DNA from: Isotricha intestinalis
Lineage: Eukaryota; Ciliophora; Litostomatea; Vestibuliferida; Isotrichidae
DNA length: 20,659 nt
Reading direction: 5' to 3'
NCBI GenBank assembly: GCA_023807065.1
Contig: JAJJLU010004011.1
Span: forward strand, 1-20,659
Shown: positions 7,512-17,796 of the stretch, in pieces
How the letters are laid out: each line of letters starts with the position of its first letter
How positions within the stretch are numbered: the stretch's first letter is position 1
Program-made: the position numbers and the translations under genes
Notes under the pieces: model-generated
Databases searched by the model: none
Seen by the model: only the letters and a program-made list of their open reading frames with translations
Told to the model about the DNA's origin: nothing

Positions 7512-9947
7512 TTATATATATTTCATTATTTTCTTTTTTTTTGAATGACTTGAGCTATTCCCAGAACTAATAACTCTATCATAATTTCTTATAACTTCTT
7601 TTGGAATTAAATCAACTTGTTTAGGTCTTGAATCAAAATAATTATAATTATTATTATTTAAATATCCAATATCATTTAAAGCAAGTTGCCTAAATCTATC
7701 TAAATCTTTTAATATTGAATCATTATCTGAACTAGTTTTTTTCCTTATTTTTTTTTTATGATGATAATGAAATCCTGCAGTTCCTGGTCTTTGAATTATT
7801 CTTTCTTTACTAATTGGAGGTAATTTAGATATTCTATGATCTCTAAAATAATTTTCAGTATAAAAATTATTATCACTGTCATTTAATGTATTCTCTAATT
7901 TTTTCATTTTTTTCTTATGCTTTTTATGAGGAATAGGTGGACTATTATAATAATTTGTTGAATAATGGTTATCTTCTATAAAATCTTCTCTTTGTTGAAT
8001 TTTTGGATTTTCATTATAATGATGTTTATGATAATTTTGTGGAGTTCCTAAAATATCAGAATTATAATTTAAAGAACTGAAACTATTTTCTATATCTTTT
8101 ATTTTTAAACTATTATTATTACTGTTTTTGTTATTATTTTTATTATTATAATCATTTTTATTATTGTAATCTATATATTGATCTTTATTATTATTAATGT
8201 TATTTTGATTGTTGAAATTATTATAATTATTATTATTTATATTATTTTCTTCTTTTTGTTTTTCATTATTATCATTTTGTTCTTCATTTGAAGATGAAAA
8301 AATTACATCATCTGATGTTTTGTCGTCTTTTATTTTTTTAAATTCATTATTTTCTTTTTCTTTTTTATTGTTCTTATTTTTATTCATATTATTGTTATTA
8401 TCTTTATTATAATTGTTATTATTATTATTTGATAAATTATGAATGTTATTATTGCTTCCTTCTTTATATTTATTTGAAAATAAATAGTTTGATAAGTGAT
8501 TTGAAGATTTTAATTGGGGTTTTAATTTTTGTTTTTCATTTAATTTATCAAATTTTTTACTATCAAGAAATTTTAAATTAGGAATGTTAATTGAATATCT
8601 TTTTTGATGTGAAGAACTTTTAATTTTAATAGGAGATTCACATTCTATTTTTTGTTTTTTATCATTATTTTTCACATTTATTTTAAGATTATTATTTTCA
8701 CTATAATTTTTATTCATTTTTTTTTCTTGATTATTAGATATAATTTCATTCTTTTTATTTATTTCATTCATATTATTATATTTTCCTCGATTAATATTAT
8801 ATTTTTCATTATTGATATTGTTATAGTTATCTTTTTCTTTTTTTAAATTCTCTCTCCAAGTAATTAAAAAATTATTATCTGGATCTCCATTTTCATCTAC
8901 TGTTACTAATTTACTAAAACCAACTAAACTGTTTTGAGATTCTTTATCTAATTTTTCAAAGTTTGGAATAGTATTTTCAATTGATTCATACTTAGATTTA
9001 TAATCTAATTTTTTCATTATATTTTTTTCATCATCGAAAATACTACTTTTTTTAATTTTATATTCAAGTCCATTGTCAATGTTTCCATTTCCAATGTTTA
9101 TAGAATTATACTCAATTAATTTTTTATTTAAAATTTTATCAAATAATTCTTCTATTTTTCTATCATAGTTTATTTCTAAAGGGAAATAACCTAATTTTTC
9201 TTTTAAAATATTTTTTCCGTTTTCTAATAATTGTCGTGCTCTATTTTTTTCTATTTCAATGAAATTTGCAATAATAAAATTATCTTGTTGTGTATTTATA
9301 ATATTTCCAATGGAAATATCATAATTATTAATAATTCTAATTTGCTCTTCAACAAATTTTTGAAATAATTCTTGAATATTAATTTCATTTTCCTTTTTTT
9401 TAATTTCAAAATGAATTGATGATTGTTCTTTAACATTATTTAATTCATAATTTTTATTATAATTATTATCATAATTATATCTTTGAATTATATTAGGATT
9501 TATTATATTATAATTATTCATTTTCAAATTATTAGAAAGTAACATTTGATTATTATAATTTTGACTTTGATTTTGATTCTTTTGATTATAAGTATTATAT
9601 TGGATATTATTATTTAAATTTAAATTTCTATTAAAATTACCATTATTATAATTTGATGATAAATAAAATTGATCGTGATTATCTTTTAATTGTTGATTAT
9701 GATAATTTATATTATTTCCATTTTCAATTGGAGGAAATATATGATAATTTGTATTTTGATAAGATCTATTTTCAATTTTATTTAAATATTTTTCATCTTC
9801 AATTGCTCTTTTCTTTTTCTCTTCTTCTTTTCTTTTTTGATCCTCTTCTATTTGTTGTCTTAACAATATACCATATTCTAGTCTTTTTTTTCTTTCTCTT
9901 TCTTTCAATTCTGTTTCATTATTCCAAAAAGTTAAATCATTTAACAT
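7512..9947 (-). CDS. Asn-rich coiled-coil protein, possible ciliary or basal-body component
   Basis: An 811-residue protein. Residues about 10-60 form a charged coiled coil containing RLEYGILLRQQIEEDQKRK, a pattern (Y-x-x-x-L-R-x-Q-I-E-E-x-x-x-R-K) seen near the start of ciliary and centrosomal proteins such as CSPP1 and CCDC66. A globular stretch lies near 178-285 (EINIQELFQKFVEEQ to FPLEINYDRKIEELFDKI). Residues about 370-650 are mostly Asn, Lys and Glu low complexity built on AAT codons. The C-terminus has basic clusters (HKKHKKKMKK, HHKKKIRKK), an RPGTAG motif, a helix DLDRFRQLALNDIG and a final KKKKI tail. No enzyme motif is visible. A cytoskeletal role is a weak inference from the N-terminal motif. 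The gene reads without introns, has an A-rich start context and ends in TAA. Confidence 0.75.
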   Translation of the reverse strand: MLNDLTFWNNETELKERERKKRLEYGILLRQQIEEDQKRKEEEKKKRAIEDEKYLNKIENRSYQNTNYHIFPPIENGNNINYHNQQLKDNHDQFYLSSNYNNGNFNRNLNLNNNIQYNTYNQKNQNQSQNYNNQMLLSNNLKMNNYNIINPNIIQRYNYDNNYNKNYELNNVKEQSSIHFEIKKKENEINIQELFQKFVEEQIRIINNYDISIGNIINTQQDNFIIANFIEIEKNRARQLLENGKNILKEKLGYFPLEINYDRKIEELFDKILNKKLIEYNSINIGNGNIDNGLEYKIKKSSIFDDEKNIMKKLDYKSKYESIENTIPNFEKLDKESQNSLVGFSKLVTVDENGDPDNNFLITWRENLKKEKDNYNNINNEKYNINRGKYNNMNEINKKNEIISNNQEKKMNKNYSENNNLKINVKNNDKKQKIECESPIKIKSSSHQKRYSINIPNLKFLDSKKFDKLNEKQKLKPQLKSSNHLSNYLFSNKYKEGSNNNIHNLSNNNNNNYNKDNNNNMNKNKNNKKEKENNEFKKIKDDKTSDDVIFSSSNEEQNDNNEKQKEENNINNNNYNNFNNQNNINNNKDQYIDYNNKNDYNNKNNNKNSNNNSLKIKDIENSFSSLNYNSDILGTPQNYHKHHYNENPKIQQREDFIEDNHYSTNYYNSPPIPHKKHKKKMKKLENTLNDSDNNFYTENYFRDHRISKLPPISKERIIQRPGTAGFHYHHKKKIRKKTSSDNDSILKDLDRFRQLALNDIGYLNNNNYNYFDSRPKQVDLIPKEVIRNYDRVISSGNSSSHSKKKKIMKYI

Positions 9948-11058
9948 TATTTTTTTAAAACAATTATTTATTTGTTAGTAATTAGAAATCAAATAAATGG
10001 GTAAGTACTTTTTTTATACTCAATTCTTTTATTTAAAATTTAAAATCAAGTAAATAACTTTTAAAAACATTAAAATTTAAATTAAAACAATAAAAAATAT
10101 GTTATAGTAAAACATTAAATCATATTAAATAAAATTGAATTTTTGTTTTTAATTGTTATAGAAAACTTAAAAATTGATTTTATTTTAAATTGATACAATA
10201 ATCATTTTACATATAAATTTATATAAAAATTTTGGTTATATATAACTTAAATATTTGATGAATTCAATTGAAATTATAATTTAATTTTTTCGTTTTATTT
10301 TTGAGAAGAAAAATTTTAAAAAAAATTTGGATTATTTAATTCAAATATTTTCATTTTTAAATCTTTTTTGAATCACTTTCTCTAAAAAAGTAATCATAAT
10401 TTTAAATAGAGATTTCATTCATATATAGGTAGGTTGTTAATAATAAATTATTATATTGAAAATAGTAATTTTTAAAAGAATATAAAAAGAAAGTTTTTTT
10501 GGAAGTATAAAAGATTATTTAATAAAAATTCTTTCACATTCTCATAATTCATTAATCTTTCATTTTTATTCTTCACTTCTTTTTTTCCATTAAATTCATA
10601 TAAATTAAAAATAATTAATTCATCAATATGTGGATTGATTTATAATCACAATAATTAATATTATAATTAATGATTTTTTTGTGTCTAACAATGAAAGTTT
10701 TTAAAAATATTTTTTAATGTTCAAAAGATACACTTTCAAAATAGATTTTAAAAAGAATATAATTATAAATTTAAAAAATAAATGTTAATTCCTTGTAAAA
10801 TAGGCACTTTAAAGACATTATTTAAAATTTTTGCTTTAAACTTAATATTTATCTTAAGGTATTTTAAAAAGAATCTATAAATAAAATATTTTATTTTTTA
10901 TAAAAAATTTGCAAGTTTTTTTTTTAAATTTCTTCTCTGAAAAAAAGTTTCTGATTAACAAAAAAAAAAAAAAATGGAGAATTTAAATTTTTTTTTTAAC
11001 TTTAATTTTTGATTATGGATTTATGATTAATTATAATTTTTTTAACAAACTCTCACAA
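9948..11058. other. 1.1 kb gene-poor spacer upstream of transportin
   Basis: The spacer sits between two divergent genes. Most of it is homopolymeric A/T sequence. On the minus strand about 10,505-10,660 holds roughly 45 sense codons with some protein character (HIDELIIFNLYEFNGKK) bounded by stops. It may be a relic exon, but it matches nothing I recognise. No RNA gene, repeat or mobile element is seen. An oligo-A run sits near 10,960-10,973. Confidence 0.4.
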
Positions 11059-13922
11059 ATGTGGATCCCAAATCAAGATAAGATTGATGAAATTATAGCT
11101 TTTTTAAAAGTAACTCAATCTCCAAAGAATGAAATACAAAAAGACATATTTAAAGTATAATAATATTTAAAAATTTTAGAAATTTGACGCATATTCCAAA
11201 GATAAAGAGTTTCCAAAAAATTTATTATTTATATTTAATTCTCCATCACAATCAATAGACATAAGATTATATGCAGGAAATATATTAAAAGTTCAAATTG
11301 AATCTAACAATTCAGAATTGACTTTTGATACTATTAATTATATTAAATCAAATTTATTAACTTATTATTATGATAGAGAAATAAGAATAAGAAAAGAAAT
11401 ATCAGATATTATTATTTCTTTTATTACTATTTATGGATTAAATGAATGGCCTGAAATTCTAAATATTTTATGTCAAAATTTAGATAAAAAAGATTTAATA
11501 GAAAATACTGCACAAGTTTTAAACTTCATATTAGAAGATTCAAGAGATTTAATAGAAAGTGAATTTCCAAATTATTTAAATAAGATAATTGATAAAATAA
11601 TTTTTACTCTTCAAAACTCTAAATCTAATCAAATAAGTAAAATATTCTTAAATATTCTATGTACTTTATTTGAATCATGTCCAGAAATAATGTTAGAAAA
11701 AATGAGAGAATTAATTCCAATAATAAAAAAATTATCTAATAGTCAAGATCAAAATATTTTATCAAAAATAGAAAAAATATGGTATATAGTAATTCATTTA
11801 GATAAAGTTTATATAAATCAATATTTTGAAGATTTATTTACTTTTTTCTTAAAAAACTTCATAGAAGAAAATTACGACCAAAGTTTTGTAGCAGCTCAAT
11901 TTTTTGTATATTTAATATCAACAGAAGAAGACTTTTTAAAAGATGAAAAAATAAAAGAACTTCTAAAGCAAAAATTAAAAGATCTATTACCAATAGTAAT
12001 AAATAACATGGTTTTAAGTGATAAAGACATAAATTTTTTAGATAATAAATTCCAAAATGAATTAGTAATTCGTTCAATAACAACTTCAAGTAATACAAGT
12101 AATATAACAAATAGTGTAAATGGTTCTGAAGGAACAGGATCAGGAACAAGTAATACAAATTCAAATGGTACAAATTCCAATTCAAATTGTAATTCAAATA
12201 ATGGAAGTGGTAATGGAAGTTCAGGAAGTAATAGTGGAAGTAATTCAGGATCTTCTTTTACAAGTGAAAATTCAAGTTCTAATGATTATAATCCTTTTAG
12301 CACTTTAAGAAAATGTTGTAGTAGAATATTAGATAATATTTCATTTATTTATCCTCAAGAAACTTTTAATGTTATAAGACCTATTTTAGAAAATGAATTA
12401 CAATCTAATGAAGATTTAATTAAAGAAAGATCTATTTTAGCTTTAGGAGCTGTTGCTCAAGGTTGTTATCAACAAGTTATTAATCATTTAAGTATTTTAA
12501 TCCCATTTTTATTAAGAGAATTACAACATCCTGATAAATATGTTAGAGCTATTACTTGTTGGACTTTATCTAGATATATTAAATATATTTTAATTGATAA
12601 TTATTCTGATAATAAAGATGATTTATTTAAAGAATTTTTAACTGAAATTTTAAAGAAATTATTAGATAAAGAAAGCATTGTTAGAGAAGCTGCTGAAACA
12701 ACCTTTCAAGAAATTATTTTTTGTAAAAAAAATTTAGTTGAACCTTATTTATTTGACGTATTAAAAGTAATAACAAGTGTATTTGATAAATATACAGGTT
12801 CTAATTTGTTATCTACATATGACACTTTATTGGTTATTATGGATTTTTATGGAGATATATTTTTAAATCAATTATTTGTTGAAGAAATTGTAAAATGCTT
12901 AGTTCAAAAATGGTATGATTTAGTTAAATCTAATGATGTATTAACACTTCCTTCTTTTTTTGAAGTTGTAATTTCACTCATTAAGATTTCAGGCAATTTT
13001 CTTATCAATTATTGTGATTATTTTTTAAGTGGATGCTTAAAAATTATTGAAATTAATGTTAATGAATTAAGAAACACTAATTATTCTGTTATTAATATTG
13101 AAAATGATTTATTATCTAAAAGTCTGGACACTATTTCAGCTTTATCACAAAAATTTCCTTCTTATATTAAAAATTCACCTATCAAAAAAAATATAATAGA
13201 ATTTTTATTTGAAATAATAAAAGTTAAAGATTTAAATATAAAAAATTATGTCATAATTCTTTTTGGAGATATGATAAAAGTTGATTATCAATTAATCAAA
13301 AATGATTATCAGACTCTTTTTAATATATTAATTCCTCTATTAGAACTAAATCCACAAAAAGGAGAAAAAGATACAGATAAACTTTCAGTATGTAATAATT
13401 CAGTTTGGACAATTGGTTTATTATCTATTTATTTTCCTGAAGAATCAATTAAATATATAGATAAGATATTTCTTAAATTAGATGATATTTTAATGGTAGA
13501 AAAAGTAAGAATTTTATATAATTATTTAGATGAATGTATCATTAGCTCAAAATATATCAATTTGTATTGGAAGATTAGCTTTATCAGGACCTAAAATTGT
13601 TAGTAAACATTTAGATAAATTCTTAAATTTATTTTGTTTAAGTTTAACTTATATTAAAGATTCTCCTGAAAAAAGAGATTCTTTCAAAGGCTTATGTGAA
13701 TCAATAAGTTTCAATCCAAAAGCTGTTTTTAATTCATTTAATCAATTATGTGAAGCTTTCTGTTATTATGAAAATCCACCTCAAGATTTAGAAAAAACAT
13801 TTCAAAAAATTATATATTCATTTAGTGTGACTTATAAAGAAAAATTTTATCAGTCTGTTTCAAATTTTCCAGATGATTTGAAAATAAAAATGAAAGAAAA
13901 ATTTAAAATTCAAATTGATTGA
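11059..13922 (+). CDS. TNPO1: Transportin-type karyopherin (Kap-beta2), three exons
   Basis: Exons 11059-11154, 11180-13504 and 13530-13922 join in phase 0 to a 937-residue HEAT-repeat import receptor. It carries PY-NLS cargo (RNA-binding proteins) through the nuclear pore and releases it on RanGTP binding. Family wording is found throughout: LKVTQSPKNEIQ at the N-terminus, WPEILNILCQNLD, ERSILALGAVAQGC, VRAITCWTLSRY, VCNNSVWTIGLLS, ISICIGRLALSGP, RDSFKGLCESISFNPKAV and a C-terminal FPDDLKIKMKEKF. The length is near the usual 890-900 plus an expanded loop. That loop (residues about 334-402, nt 12,083-12,290) is where transportins carry the acidic H8 loop; here it is Ser/Gly/Asn-rich. ATG 11059 fits the transportin start and has the better context; an in-frame ATG at 11023 would add 12 residues. 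TGA is the stop. Confidence 0.93.
11155..11179 (+). other. 25-nt GT-AG intron 1 of the transportin gene
   Basis: It begins GTATAA and ends TTTTAG, is entirely A/T apart from the splice dinucleotides, and lies in phase 0 after codon 32. Removing it joins the frame that starts at 11059 to the long transportin frame and restores N-terminal similarity. Confidence 0.88.
12083..12290 (+). repeat. Ser/Gly/Asn low-complexity loop in transportin
   Basis: About 69 codons of near-repetitive AGT, GGA and AAT triplets encode a run of Ser, Gly, Asn and Thr. It occupies the position of the acidic H8 loop of transportins and shows the short imperfect repeats expected of slippage growth. Confidence 0.85.
13505..13529 (+). 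other. 25-nt GT-AG intron 2 of the transportin gene
   Basis: It begins GTAAGA and ends TTTAG, lies in phase 0, and has the same length as intron 1. Removing it connects the DDILMVEK end of exon 2 to exon 3, which carries SLAQNISICIGRLAL. The two parts are contiguous in transportins. Confidence 0.88.
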
Positions 13923-14319
13923 CCTTTGTTTTTTCTAAACGAATGTTACATTATTTATTATAATTTTTGTGTATCAATTGTTATATAAATGTATGGCCAT
14001 TTTACGAACTAAATTGAATTTTTTCATATCATCAATTTTTTAGTTAGGATACTTCTTGCGTTTAGGTATAAATAAAAAGCGAGAAGTTTTTTAAATATAA
14101 ATTTAATATTTTAATGTAGGCATTATAAATAATAAAAAAACATAATATTATTCATTTAAAAATGAACTTTTTTTTTAAAAAAATTGGTGATTAATATAAA
14201 TAATGGAAAAATAAAAATGTATAGAATAGAAAGAAACTAAAATATAAATAAATAAATAAATTTTTTATTTTTCAATAAATAAATAAAATAAATTAAATAT
14301 ATTTTTTGACAAATTCATC
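13923..14319. other. Spacer downstream of transportin
   Basis: About 400 AT-rich bases with no ORF, RNA gene or repeat that I can support. It must contain the transportin 3' untranslated region. Confidence 0.4.
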
Positions 14320-15335
14320 AAATATAGGGTTAGGGTATCCAAAATTAAATATTTTTAAAATAACTCATATTAAACATTATTATATTCCTGATTCTCAATT
14401 AGAACATTTAAAATTTAATTTTAAAATTTAGGGAAAAAATTTATCAAATTTATTTTTAAAATATTTCATTAAAAATATTTTAAATGCATGATAAATTGAT
14501 AATGAATATAAAGTATTAAAATGTTTATAAAATGATGATGAAGTTTTTAATAATTTATGGACAAGATTTTTTAAAATATAATTAATAAAGAAATTACTCA
14601 AATTTAAGAATATAAATTATATTGATTAATTTCTCCAATAAAAATGTTAAAATTCATTAGTGAAATAATTGAATCTTGTGATAATTAAAATAAATTAAAT
14701 GAAGAAGAATCTTTTCTCCTAAGTTATTTAATAAAATATTTTCAAAAATTAAAATCAATAAAAAATTATTATTTTCTAGTATTTAATTTTGATAATTAAT
14801 AACATAATGGACTAAATATATTAATTTTTTAAAAGTAAAAAAAAATTAAGTTTTTAAATTTTTTAAAAAAGAAAAAAATTTTACATAAACAGTTTTTAAA
14901 ATAAATTTAAAACAAATCAAAAAATTCTATGAATAATTTAGAAGAAATGAAATTATCTTCTTCACTTGCCTATGATTTTTTTTAAATAATCTTACGTGAC
15001 TAATGTAAATAAAAATTTCTGAATCACACTTTGCTTATTAAATAAAATATTCATTATAAAGATAAAATACCTTTTGATATAAATAAAAAAAGGAATTTTA
15101 TTCTATTTCTCAATGAATAAAATACTTTTTTGAAAGAAGTTTCAAAGAAGATAATTTATTAATATTTGATAATAGATATGAAAATAAAAAATATTTGAAT
15201 ATTTGAATGTGAAATAAATAAATTTTATAAGTTTTAAATAAATTTTATAACTATTAAATAAATTTTCTGATAAATATGGTTCATTGATGAATTTTGATAA
15301 TTATAAGTTATCATCTTTAGATATTAAGATATTTT
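14320..15335 (+). pseudogene. Decayed gene with many in-frame stops
   Basis: The plus strand reads as protein in pieces that change frame and are broken by stops, mostly TAA with some TGA and TAG. Readable pieces include YIPDSQLEHLKF, DDEVFNNLWTRFF, FISEIIESCDN, LNEEESFLLSYLIKYFQKL, MNNLEEMKLSSSLAYDFF and FKEDNLLIFDNRYENKKYL. Many stops sit where Gln would be natural, as expected when CAA decays to TAA in an AT-biased genome. No family is recognised and no plausible set of 25-nt introns rescues the frame. It may be one gene of about 330 codons or two. Its decay contrasts with the intact genes on both sides. Confidence 0.6.
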
Positions 15336-15450
15336 AATTTATTTTTAATTAAAAATAAAAAATATAAATCTTACGTCATAGCAGGAGAATAAATTAATTA
15401 TATAAAACCAAAAATTCAAAAACAAAATATAATTATTATTATTTAAAAAA

Positions 15451-16572
15451 ATGTGGGGATATATTATATTATTTGTATATTTAACTTTAATGTTTTTGTT
15501 TACGAATTGGGAATATCGATCAATTGTTCCATATTATACCCCATTATTTTATCAAAAGGACAAAAACTCTCCAAAGATAGATGTTCATAAATTATATGAT
15601 GAATTTCAATTGAAAGATAAATTTTCTTATTTAAATCTTCTCTTAGGAAATTTATTTATTTTACCTATAAAAACCTTTTGTAGTTTTTGGATTGCAATAT
15701 TAATGAATATGCATTTAAGATATTATTTGAAAAAATTAAAAAATCCTGAAAGCGATCCAAAAGAAAGAAAAATAATGGCAGATATAATAAGTTTTTGGGC
15801 AAGATGGTTTTTTTTTTTTAATTTCGTAACTTTGGAAGAAAAGAAATTACCATATGAAGAAACATATAAAAAATATTTAGGAGATGACTATGATTTTAAT
15901 GATGAACAATATTCATTAATAATATCAAATCATACAGGTTACTTTGATGTCGTAACACATATGATAAAATATTCTGCTGGTTTTTTATCTACAAAAGAAA
16001 TAAAAGATTATTATTTTATAGGACCAATAGCAGAAGCAATGAATTGTTTATTTGTAGATAGAGAAAGTTCAGGAGACAGAACAAGAATTTTTAAACAAAT
16101 AGAACAAAGGCAAAGAGATTTTAATGAAAAAAAGAATTTAGCTCCATTATGTTTATTTCCAGAAGGAACAACAACTTGTGGTCAATATATATTAAAATTT
16201 AAAAAAGGTGCGTTTTATTCTTTATTACCAGTAAAACCAGGAATAATGGGAGTTGATCCAAATGATGATTTTCAAGTAGCTAGTGGAGCTGGAAGTGTAG
16301 TTGATAATTATATGAGGAGTTTAGGTCAACTTCATATTAGAGTTTCTTATACTAATTTACCTGTTATTAGACCTACTGATTTTATGTGGAAAAATTATAG
16401 TCATTTTGGAAGTGAAAAATGGGAAATTTATGCTGAAGTTACTAGAAAAATTATGAGTGAAATTAGTGGATTAAAGGAAAGTAATAAAAATTATAGAGAT
16501 GAAAAAAGATATAATAAAGCTATTTTTTCTGGAGTTTATGATCCTGATGAAGAAGAAAAAAAGGATAAATAA
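15451..16572 (+). CDS. PlsC-type lysophospholipid acyltransferase (LPCAT/LPEAT-like)
   Basis: A 373-residue membrane enzyme expected to transfer an acyl group from acyl-CoA to a lysophospholipid in the endomembrane system. The acyltransferase blocks are all present: NHTGYFD at 160-166 (the catalytic HX4D), GPIAEAMNCLFVDRES at 191-206, FPEGT at 236-240 and VKPG at 261-264. A hydrophobic N-terminus (residues 2-19) and stretches near 60-86 and 112-126 are probable membrane segments. The spacing and FPEGTTT wording are closest to LPCAT/LPEAT rather than AGPAT. No EF-hand or other C-terminal domain is present; the tail ends in acidic and lysine residues. A run of 12 T codes for Phe residues near 120. 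The gene has no intron, an A-rich start context and a TAA stop. The exact lysolipid substrate cannot be read from the sequence. Confidence 0.9.
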   Translation: MWGYIILFVYLTLMFLFTNWEYRSIVPYYTPLFYQKDKNSPKIDVHKLYDEFQLKDKFSYLNLLLGNLFILPIKTFCSFWIAILMNMHLRYYLKKLKNPESDPKERKIMADIISFWARWFFFFNFVTLEEKKLPYEETYKKYLGDDYDFNDEQYSLIISNHTGYFDVVTHMIKYSAGFLSTKEIKDYYFIGPIAEAMNCLFVDRESSGDRTRIFKQIEQRQRDFNEKKNLAPLCLFPEGTTTCGQYILKFKKGAFYSLLPVKPGIMGVDPNDDFQVASGAGSVVDNYMRSLGQLHIRVSYTNLPVIRPTDFMWKNYSHFGSEKWEIYAEVTRKIMSEISGLKESNKNYRDEKRYNKAIFSGVYDPDEEEKKDK

Positions 16573-16724
16573 AGAGTTTTGTTTTTTCTCCTTATTTTTT
16601 TAATTTTTATTTGTTTTTAGATTTTTTATTTAATGATTAAAATGAATTTTTAAAAGAAAACTATAAATTCGAATAATATGGAGTTATTTTAAATTTTTTA
16701 GTAATTTCTAATTAAAATAATATT

Positions 16725-17597
16725 TTATTCTTGTTTATCTTCATCTTCATCTTCTTCTTTTTCTTTTTCTTTTTCTTCTTTTTCCTTTTTATTGAAAAAT
16801 CCTCCAACTCCAGGAATTTTATTTACTAAATTAAGAATATTCCATACATTTTTTACTTTTTTTTCTTCTTCAGGAGACATTAGAATTTCAACTTCATTTT
16901 CTTTATATTCATCATTTAATTCATTAATATCTAATTCTTCAAATCCTAAAAGTTCAGCTGCTGTAGGTTCTTTTTTTGGAGGAATTGCTTCAACTGGCTT
17001 TTCTTCTGTTTCTTCTTTATTTTCTGTTTCTTCTTTAATTTCTTTTTCTTCTTTAATTTCTTTTTCTTCTTTAATTTCTTTTATTTCTTTTTCTTCTTTA
17101 ATTTCTTTTTCTTCTTTTATTTCTTTTTCTTCTTTTATTTCTTTTTCTTCTTTTATTTCTTTTTCTTCTTTTATTTCTTTTTTTTTTGGTTCAACTACTT
17201 TTGAAGGACCATTTTTATCTTTTAACATTGTGTTCCTAATCAGTGTACTTAAATTAATATCTTTAATTTCTACTTTTTTATTTTTCTCATTATATGCTAA
17301 GCTTTGTCTTATAATTTCAGCTGTTTTTTCATTAAATTCAATAAAAACGGTAATATTAGTTTTTGAATCATTTACTACTTTTAAAAAACCAGTATAATCG
17401 CTTTCATCTTTGATAAAATAAGGCTTTTTATCTACATTAAATTTAAAGATAAGATTATTTTGACAATCAGAAGGAGAAATTTGAAGTTGTTTCGAAACTT
17501 CTTTTAAAAACTGTGTTAAATCTTTAGGAAGTCTCAGAGATTTTTTTTCACCATAAATATTAATTGTTATATTTTTCCCATTAAACCAATCTAACAT
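16725..17597 (-). CDS. PB1-like domain protein with a KEEKEI minisatellite
   Basis: A 290-residue protein. Residues about 9-88 look like a PB1/ubiquitin-like fold. A basic first strand with LRLPKDLTQFLKEVSKQL is followed by FKFNVDKKPYFIKDESDYTGFLKVV, which resembles the acidic OPCA motif, then a TVFIEF strand. PB1 domains pair head-to-tail with other PB1 domains. Residues about 139-190 are a tandem six-residue repeat rich in Lys and Glu that should form a single charged helix. Then come AAELLGFEELDINELND (about residue 214), a short amphipathic segment VWNILNLVNKIPGVGGFF and an acidic/lysine tail. No catalytic motif is present. It starts in an A-rich context and ends in TAA. It shares orientation with the coiled-coil gene on its right. 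It could be a scaffold, but the partner is unknown. Confidence 0.72.
   Translation of the reverse strand: MLDWFNGKNITINIYGEKKSLRLPKDLTQFLKEVSKQLQISPSDCQNNLIFKFNVDKKPYFIKDESDYTGFLKVVNDSKTNITVFIEFNEKTAEIIRQSLAYNEKNKKVEIKDINLSTLIRNTMLKDKNGPSKVVEPKKKEIKEEKEIKEEKEIKEEKEIKEEKEIKEEKEIKEIKEEKEIKEEKEIKEETENKEETEEKPVEAIPPKKEPTAAELLGFEELDINELNDEYKENEVEILMSPEEEKKVKNVWNILNLVNKIPGVGGFFNKKEKEEKEKEKEEDEDEDKQE
17031..17183 (-). repeat. 18-bp coding minisatellite
   Basis: Eight units lie at 17031, 17049, 17067 (27 bases, with a 9-base partial duplication), 17094, 17112, 17130, 17148 and 17166, encoding the KEEKEI repeat. Units fall into two blocks by a synonymous Ile change: the four left units use ATT and the four right ones ATA. 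Confidence 0.9.
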
Positions 17598-17796
17598 TTT
17601 TTAAATTAATTTATAAAATTGTTTTGTTCTATTATATATTATACAAATATAATTATAATAACTAAAGAGGTTTTTAAGTTTTTATTTAATATAATAAATA
17701 TAATAATAAAAAAAATTATAATTTCATTGTTTATTTTAAATAAAAAAAATTCTCTAAAAAAATTTAAAAATTAAATAAAAAAAATAATAATCCTTT

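Noticed and set aside
14324..14335. Two TTAGGG-like units suggesting an internal telomere remnant
   Set aside because: There are only two copies, and they read as a plausible coding piece at the head of the decayed gene.
16792..17397. Plus-strand ORF of 201 codons rich in Ser and Phe
   Set aside because: It is the antisense image of the KEEKEI repeat and PB1-like gene.
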